Shown: positions 50,210 to 58,559 of the stretch, piece by piece
How positions within the stretch are numbered: the stretch's first letter is position 1
Layout: each line of letters starts with the position of its first letter
Source of the DNA: Leishmania donovani
Taxonomy: Eukaryota; Euglenozoa; Kinetoplastea; Trypanosomatida; Trypanosomatidae
Direction: 5' to 3'
Assembly: GCF_000227135.1 (NCBI RefSeq)
Contig: NC_018234.1
Span: 62,001 to 126,000, forward strand
Length of the DNA: 64,000 bases
Made by a program: the position numbers and the translations under genes
The notes under the pieces: generated by a model
What the model was told of the DNA's origin: nothing
What the model saw: the letters and a program-made list of their open reading frames with translations, nothing else
Database searches by the model: none

Positions 50210-51410
50210 GACGCAGGCGCCGTTCTCGTCGAACGAAATCGTGCGGCCGCTCGCCAGCAGCGCGTGTCAGTCGAGTCTCAGCAACCGCGGCAGCCACCGC
50301 GCCACCGGCAACGCACGGTGAGAGGAAGACACCAGGCGCCGTCCCGGTGGCGGTGGAGACGCGCTGGTGGGCATGTCCTTGAAACCGTGGCACTACGTGC
50401 CGCTGCCTCTCTCACAGGTGGTGCTTCTCCCTGCGACACAAGCAGCGCATGGCGGATAAGGTGCAACAGCAATGCTGGTTTCCGCCCTTCTGTGTGACGA
50501 TGATCGCGGTGGTGCTTCTCGGGTCCAGGTCCGAGAAGCACCCGCTTTTGCGCCGAGCGTGTGCGTCGTCCATCACGTGAATGGTGCGCAGCCCGTTCCC
50601 CTCTCGGAGATGCGGGGCGTACTTTTCCTGAGCGCCTTCCGTATCGACGCGGAGGCTGCCACCCCGCGAAGTGCGACGGTCTCCGCCAGTACGCCTGTGA
50701 AGGGCAACAGCGCCCGCTGCCCGTGTGCGAGCAGCTGGTAGAACAGCAGTGTCAACGCGTTGGCGCCGGTCCTGTCCAACAAGAGAGCAACCCCCGCTGA
50801 GCATCCCCAGCCGCATCTGTGGGCACGCAAACCCAGCCGCCGCACCCGCAATGGTGTTTGACTACGACGCCGACACAGGAAGCTACACCGTCTTCTGGCC
50901 CCTAGCAGCCTCCTGCACGGCGGTGAGCTCCGTGCTGGGCGTAATGAAGACGCCGAAGAGACGCGTGGCGTACAAGGGGTCGGCGGTGACGCAGGAACTG
51001 TGGATTGCAGTGCACCGAAACGGACCTCACCCGACACGGCGAGAACGCCTCAGCGGCGGTGGCGGCGAGTACAGCACGTCGTGCGCCGCATCAAGACGCG
51101 TCGCTAAACCGTCGCAGAGGTGCAGCCCCCCACTGCCGCCGCCGGGGCGGTGGTGCAAACGCACAGGACCGGACACACACAACGGGCGCTGGTGCTGGCG
51201 GCGTACCTGGCCCACGCCACTGACTGCGGCTACGTGAAGGACGTGCCGCGAGACAACCCCATCGAGGAGTATGCGGCTCGCGTTGGTGCGCGGCTGGAAG
51301 CGCTGCCGAACAGCATCGTCAAGTGCATCGAGGGGCAATCGGTGTCGAGAGTTCGGAGGGGGAGCAGGCTGCTGTCCAATGTTAATAACTCTCCCTGTGT
51401 CTGTATATGC
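50210..51410 (+). pseudogene. Degenerate coding stretch, family not recognised
   Basis: Protein-like segments occur on the plus strand in different frames. VSALLCDDDRGGASRVQVRE lies near 50480, FDYDADTGSYTVFWPLAASC near 50860, and LAAYLAHATDCGYVKDVPRD with DNPIEEYAARVGARLEALPN at 51,200-51,310. Each is followed by stops or a shift. GC-rich third positions persist, unlike the neighbouring spacers. This is best read as a frameshifted gene remnant at the end of the array; the family is unknown to me. A chance effect of GC-rich sequence is not excluded, and minus-strand open frames overlap it. Confidence 0.4.
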
Positions 51411-52323
51411 GTCGCTGCGCACGAGCAGCTGAATCTCTCTGTTAGTCTCTTTCTATTCTGTGAGCTGTCGAGGCTCGCTTGCCCATTCCACAGCACGCGC
51501 GCTGGCTCTCCATCGCGACACCGAAGAGCCAACTAGGTGTGAGAAGTCACGTAAGTGGGTCTGAGAGCCGCACGTCGTGGCAGCCCTGCTGCTCTCCTGT
51601 TCCCCGCCACGCCTTGTACGCCACACACACACACACACCACTCTTCTCCAATCTTGCGTCCGTTGTGCCCCTTACACCTGCCTATCTCCCACTCTCTCTA
51701 TCTCGCACCCTGCCTGTCTCAAAACTCCATGCTGCCTCCGTCAGACAACGCCCTGCAAGCACCACTGACATTGTCATGACCTGGAGCACGCTACGCGCAC
51801 ACACTCACTGGCCTTCTCCCCGTTATCTTGATCTGTACGCATCATCATTGATCAGCAAGTCTCTGAGTGCAAGGCTGGCAACCAACCCCTCTGGCTGCTG
51901 GGTCTTGACGAGATCCACTGGGGCCGTCAGGTTCAGCGTCTTCTGCAAGTGTTGGCACTTGCCCCCGTGCAGTGGCTCGCCGGAGTTGATGGGGTGCCTC
52001 CCTCTCTGTTCAGCGTGTAAGCCCTATGCCACCTCTCAATCAAAGCCTCCGTCTCGCATGCGATGTGGGCAAGCCGTCGGTAGAGACACTCACGCGGGTG
52101 TGCAGGCGTGCGCACAGGCTCAGAAGGCCACTTCATGACGCGGCACGTGACGTGGGCAGTGAGACGTGCTCATACATGTCTGCACGTACTTGTGTCTCCG
52201 TGTGTCTGTCTGTCTGCATATGCGTGCGTGAGTCGTGCTTCTCCTTTCGCGTTTTCCGTTGTTGGTTCTCTCATGGTTTGCACACCCCTCATGTCGAGGG
52301 CGGCGCACACATACGCACACACA
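51411..52323 (+). other. Spacer between the decayed stretch and SIDER2 copy C
   Basis: No gene seen; CA run at about 51622-51638 and CA-rich sequence just before the repeat. Confidence 0.45.
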
Positions 52324-52890
52324 CCTCCGCGCGTGGCATCTCCGGGTCCGGTGTGTCCAGCTCGGTCTGGGTGGACGCCGAGCAGCCCCCTCTCCCCGCC
52401 CCCATCCCGGCCGAATGCCGAGCCACTTCTGGCGGTGCGCGTGCCAAGCGCCTACGACGTGGGCGAGTGAGAGCGAGTCGTCGCTGCGGATGTCGGCGGG
52501 CGGGTCCCGGACGGCGTGGCGCCGGGGCGAGCGGCGGCAGTGAACGCGTTTGNNNNNNNNNNNNNNNNNNNNNNNNNNNNNNNNNNNNNNNNNNNNNNNN
52601 NNNNNNNNNNNNNNNNNNNNNNNNNNNNNNNNNNNNNNNNNNNNNNNNNNNNNNNNNNNNNNNNNNNNNNNNNNNNNNNNNNNNNNNNNNNNNNNNNNNN
52701 NNNNNNNNNNNNNNNNNTAAGATGCGCCGGGTGGGTGGGCGGCGCTTGAGGGCACGGGCCCTCCTCGGGCGACCGGGTCGGCGCACTGCTGCAACGCGTG
52801 TCTACCGGTGCTTCGCACCACGCGGATGCGGCCTGCGACAGGGTCGGGGGTGGAGCGGCGTTGGGCCTCACGTTGTGCGGCAGAGAAATG
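52324..52890 (+). mobile_element. SIDER2-like degenerate retroposon, copy C (with gap)
   Basis: The left 229 bases are almost identical to copy B (for example GGTGTGTCC and CCCGG in place of TCCTGG). The right part from about 52725 also matches, with small differences such as GATGCGCCGGG in place of GGTGCGCGGGG and GGGCCTCAC in place of GGACCTCAC. It ends at CAGAGAAATGAGGC. The middle is a gap. It is in sense orientation relative to the plus array and lies at its very end. Confidence 0.77.
52553..52717. other. Assembly gap (165 N)
   Basis: Gap inside SIDER2 copy C. Copy B has only about 104 bases between the same anchors, so the length of N does not match the expected size. Confidence 0.95.
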
Positions 52891-53178
52891 AGGCGAGCTG
52901 ATGAGCATGGTTTGCAAGCAGCCACCCCTTCACCGACGCACACGCAGAGACACGCTTGGGGCTGGGGGCGTATGCTGAGCATGTGCGTTGACGGGCGCGT
53001 GTTTGTCCGGCGTTCGTGGGTGCAGCTGGCGGCGTGGCGGCGGCCCTTTTCCCAGCGTTTGGGGACGTCTCTCTGCTCGTTGTCGTGTTCTCTCCGCCGC
53101 CGCGTGGCGAGGTCGTTTCCCCCTTCCTTTGCCGCGCGCGGCCTCGCACCCGCCGCCAGCCTGCGGGGGCGGGGTGGG

Positions 53179-53277
53179 NNNNNNNNNNNNNNNNNNNNNN
53201 NNNNNNNNNNNNNNNNNNNNNNNNNNNNNNNNNNNNNNNNNNNNNNNNNNNNNNNNNNNNNNNNNNNNNNNNNNNNN
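53179..53277. other. Assembly gap (99 N)
   Basis: Gap flanked on both sides by G-rich sequence (GGGGGCGGGGTGGG before, a long G run after), so the failure is probably due to the homopolymer; its true length is unknown. Confidence 0.95.
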
Positions 53278-53316
53278 GGGGGGGGGTGGGGCGGCGGGGG
53301 GGGGGGGGGGGGGGGC
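53278..53316 (+). repeat. Poly-G tract, potential G-quadruplex
   Basis: About 39 bases with almost only G (interrupted by T, C and CGGC). With the G-rich sequence before the gap it could form G-quadruplexes on the plus strand. It lies in the middle of the convergent strand-switch region, where termination is expected. Confidence 0.85.
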
Positions 53317-53730
53317 GAGCCTTCCCCATGGGGACGAAGGCTGGCCGTCGCCACGAGAGGGGGCCGGCGAAACGGGCACGCGGCGGCGAGACGACGGGGG
53401 ACAGACGAGAAGTGCGGAAGCGAGGAAACCCGCGGCGGCAGGCGCATCACCACCGCAGCCGTGCATGGCGGCGACCCCAGCCGATGGCTTCCAAGAAGAC
53501 ATGCGGCCAGGCGCTCGCGGTGCAATCGGCCAGCGGCGCGTCATCCACCGCGACGCCCTTCGCATCGGCGCGCTGCACGGCGTGTGGCGGAACGGGAAGG
53601 AGTGCTGCGTGCGGCGTCCCAACGCGCAGTCGGCGTTGAGCGCGCGCCGCTTCTCATCTCGGTGCTTAAAGACGACTTGACGCTTTCTGGAGGAAGAGAG
53701 TGAAGTCATGTTCTCTGTTGTTATCAGCGT

Positions 53731-53921
53731 GCCTCATTTCTCTGCCGCACGGCGTGAGGTCCAACGCCGCCCACCCACCCCGCGCACCGTAGGGTGGCTC
53801 TCAGGCGCCCCACACCAGCAGGCGGTGCGAGGGCCGGGTGTGGCATACGCTCGAGTCGCGCGGACACTTTTTGCCTATCCGATGAGAACCACAAACGCGT
53901 TCACTGCCGCCGCTCGCCCCG
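53731..53921 (-). mobile_element. SIDER2-like retroposon, copy D (inverted, internally deleted and truncated)
   Basis: Reverse-complement match to the 3' part of copy B. It begins with the repeat's end (GCCTCATTTCTCTGCCGCAC) and stops within the part equivalent to about 20814 of copy B. An internal block of about 130 bases is missing, with the joint at CGCCGC, which flanks the missing block in copy B. It is sense with respect to the minus-strand kinase gene and lies in its 3' flank. Confidence 0.75.
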
Positions 53922-54105
53922 ACGTCATCGGGGTAGGAGGAGAATATGTGGGGTCGACGAAGAGAAAACGATACGAACACTCACGCGCAAGAGTGGTATG
54001 ATACATAACTGCGGCTTGCGCATCTTTGCCACAGGAGCAGCTCTCACGAGAGGGCGGCCTGGAGCGCATGTCTGTGCCCACTCCCGGCCCTCGCTCTCGT
54101 CTCGC

Positions 54106-56652
54106 CTAGTCCGCCGGCACGGCGGAGTCGGGGGCGTAGTGCAGGCGGTCGGGCAAGACGATCTGGACGTCGACGGCGTCGTCCTTCCTGGCCTTCCGTT
54201 TTTGCTGCTTTGCCGCGGCGCGCTGTGCGCTGATGAGCTCCTTCATCCGCTGCCGCTCCGCCTCGCGCTTCTCGCGCGCGATCACGCGCCCCTCCTCGTT
54301 CTTCAGCTGCTCCTCCAGCGACACGCGCGCCCGCGCCCGGGCGTTGCTCGCCTGGCGGCCGTTGAACGTGGATGAAAGACTACTCTGCCTCGATTCGGAG
54401 CGGCAGGCGGGATGCGATCCCTGACAAACGTACGACGCTTGTCTCACGAAGGGCGAGGCCGCGCCAGGCCGCTGTTGTCGCTGCTGCTGCTGTTGCGCAG
54501 CGGGCAGTGCAGGTGGAGCGGGGATACCTTCTGACAGGTGGCGATGGCGCGGTGGCGTCATGACAAGCACACCGGGTGGCTGTGCCGGACTGGCAAACTT
54601 CGTCGCAGGGCTGCGGCGGCGCGCCGCCGGGGGCCTCCCTGCTGCACGCGTCCCTGGGGTCGCCGACTCGCACTGCTGCTCCTCCTTGTGCCGTCGTGCA
54701 TCGTATGTCTGCAACACCTTGTCATCATCCACGCGGTGCTGGTGGAGGTAGTTCTCCATGGCGCACAGATCACGCATCCGCTGATCAAACCACTGGTCTG
54801 CCGGCGCGGCGTCGGAGGGCAGGGCGGCGGGCTTGGGAGGCAGCTGTAGCGCCGGCTTCAGTGGCGCTTTCTGGAGCGCTCGCGCCTCCCGCGTCGGCGA
54901 CTCCTTCGGCACACGCGGTGGGTTCTCCCGGTTGCCCGCCACGGCCAAGGCGCGCTTCGCCACGTGCGCCGGCGGCACCGCCTTCACCACCACCTTTGTG
55001 GGCCCACTGCTTCCGCGCGAGGGTGCGAACAGCTCCGCGGCACGACGGCTGGACAGCGAGTCTGTGCTGAGCTGCCGCACAAACTTTGGTGCCTCGGTTG
55101 GTGGTGAGGTCGGTGCCGGGACGCTCGGCACTCGCTGCCGCAGTGGCAGCGGGCCTGCCTTGTGCGTCGCCACGTTCTTGCGCTTCGGAGCCGCTTTCTT
55201 GCGCTGCGCCGGCTTGCTGAAACCCGTGGTGGAGATCTGCAGCACCATCTGCTGCGGCACGCGGAGTTGTGCATCCACCACCGGTGACGCCGCCGGCGCC
55301 CCCTTGTCTCGCACTGTTGCTTCCTTCTTCGCTGCGGGGGCTGGCGGTGCGGCCGCTACCACAAGCACCGCCGGCGGCTGCATTGACGCGGGAGCCCCCC
55401 CCACAGGCGGCTGCGGCGTGGGGGAAGCTGTCGGTTCTTCCAAAGTCGACGCAGGCGACGACGCGCCGGGGCGTTGCTTCACTACGGCCGCTTGCGACGA
55501 GAATTCGGGTGCGGCTGCACTGGGAGGGGATCCGTGTGGCGTCGGATCCTCGCCGGCCTTCGCCTCCGACGCGACAACCAACAGCGGGTCGCTTACGGTG
55601 CTGGAGGGCGGCGGCGTTGAATCCGATGGGGTCGGCACCGGCGGGGCCGCCGTCTGCGTGAGGCCCCCCTTTCGAGGTGGTGTGGTGCTGCTGGCAGACG
55701 GGCACGAAGAGTAGGGTTGCGACGGCGGAGGGGACGGCGGCGGTGGGGTCTGCCGCGGCTGGTGCGCGACCACCTCTGGCGGCGACGTCAGTCGGGGTGG
55801 CAAGGACGTCGCAGAGGACTTAGACGGCATCCCTGCAGGGCGCAGTGGAGACGGCGACGCTTGGCGGAGCTCCTCAGCGCGGCCAAGGGCGCCTCGCGCC
55901 ACCTCCAGCGCCGCCTTGGCAGTCACGCGTTGCGCGGGGTCGAGCACGAGCATGGAGTGGATGATCGATCTCACCTCCTGCGCTACGTGTGCCGGGAGAG
56001 GTGTGATGTGGCCCCACGTGATCTGCTGCACCAGGTGCGCGAAGCTCGGGGCCGAGAACGGCTTGCGCAGCGTTGCCATCTCGTAGAAAACACAGCCCAT
56101 CGACCACACGTCGGCGGCGTAGCCGTAGCTAGTGCCCAGCAGCACCTCCGGCGAGATCCACATCGGCGATCCAACAAACGTGGAGGTGACGTTGGAGGTG
56201 CTGAGGGTCTTGGCAGAGCCGAAGTCGCCTAGGTACAGCACCTTCGTGTCCTCGGAGACGAGGATGTTGCTCGGCTTGATGTCGCGGTGGATGACGTGGC
56301 TATCGTGGCAGTACGCAAGGGCCTCCAGCAGCTGCACAAACCACAGCAGCAGTGTATGCGTCGTCGGCGTCCTGTGGCTCTGCGTGAGGTAGTGGAAGAG
56401 CCCGTCGAGGTCGCCACCGGACTCGTACGACATGACGACGAACAGGCTACCGTTATATACAAAGGACTCGAGGAAGCGGACAATGTGCGGGTGCCGCAGC
56501 CGCAGCGACGCGTTGAGCTCCTCGATTCCTTGAGTGCCATCCGCCAGCCGCTTGATGACGACAAGCCGGTCCGGCTGCTGCCGGTCACGCGCGAGGAAGG
56601 CGCCGTTGGTGCCACCGAGGTCCTTGACCTTGGTGTAGTGTTCCATGCCCAT
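54106..56652 (-). CDS. NEK-like serine/threonine protein kinase
   Basis: 848 residues with the start at 56652 (MGMEHYTKVKDL). An in-frame extension to 56925 exists, but the likely acceptor CCAG lies at about 56674, inside it. The kinase domain is at about 4-260. Lys34 (VVIKRL) is the ATP-site lysine, HRD is at 122-124 (HRDIKPSN), DFG at 143-145 (GDFGSAK), and SPE replaces APE (MWISPEV). The glycine loop is LGGTNGAFLA, so the usual GxGxxG is incomplete. NEK-like features are the activation segment and the C-terminal coiled-coil with LEEQLKNEEGRVIAREKREAERQR. Between them is a 450-residue Pro/Ala/Ser-rich linker. NEKs in trypanosomatids act on basal bodies and flagella; the role of this one is unknown. 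It is the first intact gene of the minus-strand unit here, counted from the strand switch. Confidence 0.88.
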   Translation of the reverse strand: MGMEHYTKVKDLGGTNGAFLARDRQQPDRLVVIKRLADGTQGIEELNASLRLRHPHIVRFLESFVYNGSLFVVMSYESGGDLDGLFHYLTQSHRTPTTHTLLLWFVQLLEALAYCHDSHVIHRDIKPSNILVSEDTKVLYLGDFGSAKTLSTSNVTSTFVGSPMWISPEVLLGTSYGYAADVWSMGCVFYEMATLRKPFSAPSFAHLVQQITWGHITPLPAHVAQEVRSIIHSMLVLDPAQRVTAKAALEVARGALGRAEELRQASPSPLRPAGMPSKSSATSLPPRLTSPPEVVAHQPRQTPPPPSPPPSQPYSSCPSASSTTPPRKGGLTQTAAPPVPTPSDSTPPPSSTVSDPLLVVASEAKAGEDPTPHGSPPSAAAPEFSSQAAVVKQRPGASSPASTLEEPTASPTPQPPVGGAPASMQPPAVLVVAAAPPAPAAKKEATVRDKGAPAASPVVDAQLRVPQQMVLQISTTGFSKPAQRKKAAPKRKNVATHKAGPLPLRQRVPSVPAPTSPPTEAPKFVRQLSTDSLSSRRAAELFAPSRGSSGPTKVVVKAVPPAHVAKRALAVAGNRENPPRVPKESPTREARALQKAPLKPALQLPPKPAALPSDAAPADQWFDQRMRDLCAMENYLHQHRVDDDKVLQTYDARRHKEEQQCESATPGTRAAGRPPAARRRSPATKFASPAQPPGVLVMTPPRHRHLSEGIPAPPALPAAQQQQQRQQRPGAASPFVRQASYVCQGSHPACRSESRQSSLSSTFNGRQASNARARARVSLEEQLKNEEGRVIAREKREAERQRMKELISAQRAAAKQQKRKARKDDAVDVQIVLPDRLHYAPDSAVPAD

Positions 56653-58559
56653 CTTGCCGAACAGTGCGTTCGACTGGTATAGGAAGTCAGGATGGAGACA
56701 CGCTATTCTGCCGAGCGGGTGTGGGGATGGATGGAGGGTCAACACCACCGGCAGCCACGCAAGTGCGCGCGGAGTGGAGGTGGGGATGCACGCAGGCGGT
56801 GAAGATGCAAAGGAAGAGAGAGAGCGGCAGCAGTGAAAGGGATCAAGGACGGAGGACCAAGAACGCACGCAGGCACACACACACACACAGTGAAGTACCG
56901 GTGTCGGCAAGGCCAGTGAGAGCAAGCACGAGCGGTGCCGGCGGCCACGGCAGCGCCGCGGCGGTGGCGGATATCACCGGAAAGCATATATAGTGGAAAG
57001 GAAGGTAGAAGAGAGAGGGAGAGATGCCGAGGCGGTTGAGCGGGTCAGCACAGTCGGCTCAGTCGATCCGACCTCTGGGGGCGGTGTGCGTGGTGTGTGT
57101 GTGTGTGGGGGGGGGGGGAGGCGGTCGGGCCGCCGACGCACCGAGGGGCCACACCGGCAGACATGGAAGCGCGTCGCTTAGCGTACAAGAGCATCAATAC
57201 GCGCATACGCCTGTGCTGGCGTGCACGGATGGGAGCGCTGAGCCAACCGGCGCTCCGCAGCCTTCCGGTCTCACGGGGGTGGAGAGACGTGAAAAGGGGG
57301 TGGGGTCCCGGGTGGGCGAGGAGACTTGCTCGGAGGGCACGAACAGCGGAAGCAACGAGAGAGAGAGAAGGGGCCCATGGTATCACTGGAGGGCCTTCTC
57401 AGAGATAGCGTAAACGAGAGGAAACGCTAACAGCCGGAACGCTGGATTGCGCGCCTGCACGGGACACAAGGAAAACCGCCGCCCCTCCCGATCACGCCGC
57501 AATTGCTGTGCTCAGAGACATGCGCACAAGCAAAATGTCGTAAGCAGCGGAGCGTCCCCCGCCCCCTCCGCCGCCGGGAGAGGCGCGCACTCGCCTGCCG
57601 GCTGAGGAAGGCGGGAGAGTTAGCGATCAGCCCTCACTGCTCACAGCACGCTTTCACCATGCAATACACGTCACCGTACGAAGCAACTGCAAACACACAT
57701 GCACACGAGACAGACAGAGAGACGGGCAGGGCACAGATGAAAGCAGCCACGGTCGATGCGCAGCGCAGCACCGCCCACGGAGAGACGAAAAGCCGATGAG
57801 CCCGACCGCGGGTAGTGGCGACAACGAGAGAGGGGGGCGCTCCTGAAGATGAAGGTGGAAGGTCGGTTCAATGGCGGCACCCACGCAGCCAGGTGCGTGT
57901 CAGTCTGTTGCCGCCTCGATGATTGAGGAGGGGATTCAGACGCGACTCGTGTGACGTGGAAAGCTGCTGTGCAGCGTGCATGGGACGCAGATGGGTGTGC
58001 AACCTCGCACGTGCGTCTCTCGTGAGAGGCGAGGCCGGGGTGGGGAAGGTGTACGCGTTCCACCTCAGCGGGGCACGGGCGCAAAGAACTGCGGGCACAG
58101 CGAGGTGACGTCGTCGTCGTCGAGCACGCCAACACACGTCGAAACGGAAGCGCGGAGGGAGCACGACGCGGAAGAGAAAGAAAGAGGCTGGAGCAAGCGC
58201 TGCAGAGCGCGTGCAGAGAATGTATAGAGAGAGCCTCGAGTTACCATACACGGCATCCCTCAACCATGCGTGCGCAGGAGCGCCGCTCGTACACACTCGA
58301 GAAGAGACTGGGCAACAGCTGACGGCCCCCCTCACCCCTCCCTCTGCCTCGACGGATCGCCGTGATAGTGGCGGAGAAGGAGCGGTGGTGATGCGGGCCT
58401 GGCATGCGCGCCGTCTTCGCCACGTCGAGAAGGGGAGCACGCGCAGCACAGGGTCGCTGAGACTAAAGGGAGAGAAGAGAGAAAGAGGGCGACAAGAGCG
58501 ACGAGCACGCCGGGCACGGCATCCGCACCTGCATATCATCCAGCCCACATGCGTCCACC
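56653..58559 (-). other. Spacer upstream of the NEK-like gene
   Basis: No supported gene. Homopurine/GA-rich on the plus strand, hence pyrimidine-rich on the coding minus strand, as expected for splicing tracts. A G run lies near 57107-57119 and a CA run near 56875-56888. Confidence 0.45.

Larger units (their letters stand above)
52891..53730. other. Core of the strand-switch region
   Basis: Very GC-rich, with no supported gene. It contains the G run and a gap. The part at 53340-53690 is open in several frames on both strands without recognisable similarity. Confidence 0.45.
49810..54105. other. Convergent strand-switch region
   Basis: Plus-strand genes end at 49809 and the next gene ends at 54106 on the minus strand, so two polycistronic units converge here. 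In Leishmania such regions are transcription termination zones, often marked with base J. It contains a decayed coding stretch, SIDER2 copies C and D facing each other, two sequencing gaps and a long G run. No tRNA gene was recognised. Confidence 0.85.

Noticed and set aside
49810..54105. tRNA or 5S rRNA genes in the strand-switch region
   Set aside because: I looked for box A/B-like sequences and TTCGAAT-type loops and found none that fold convincingly by eye; a tRNA scan would settle it.
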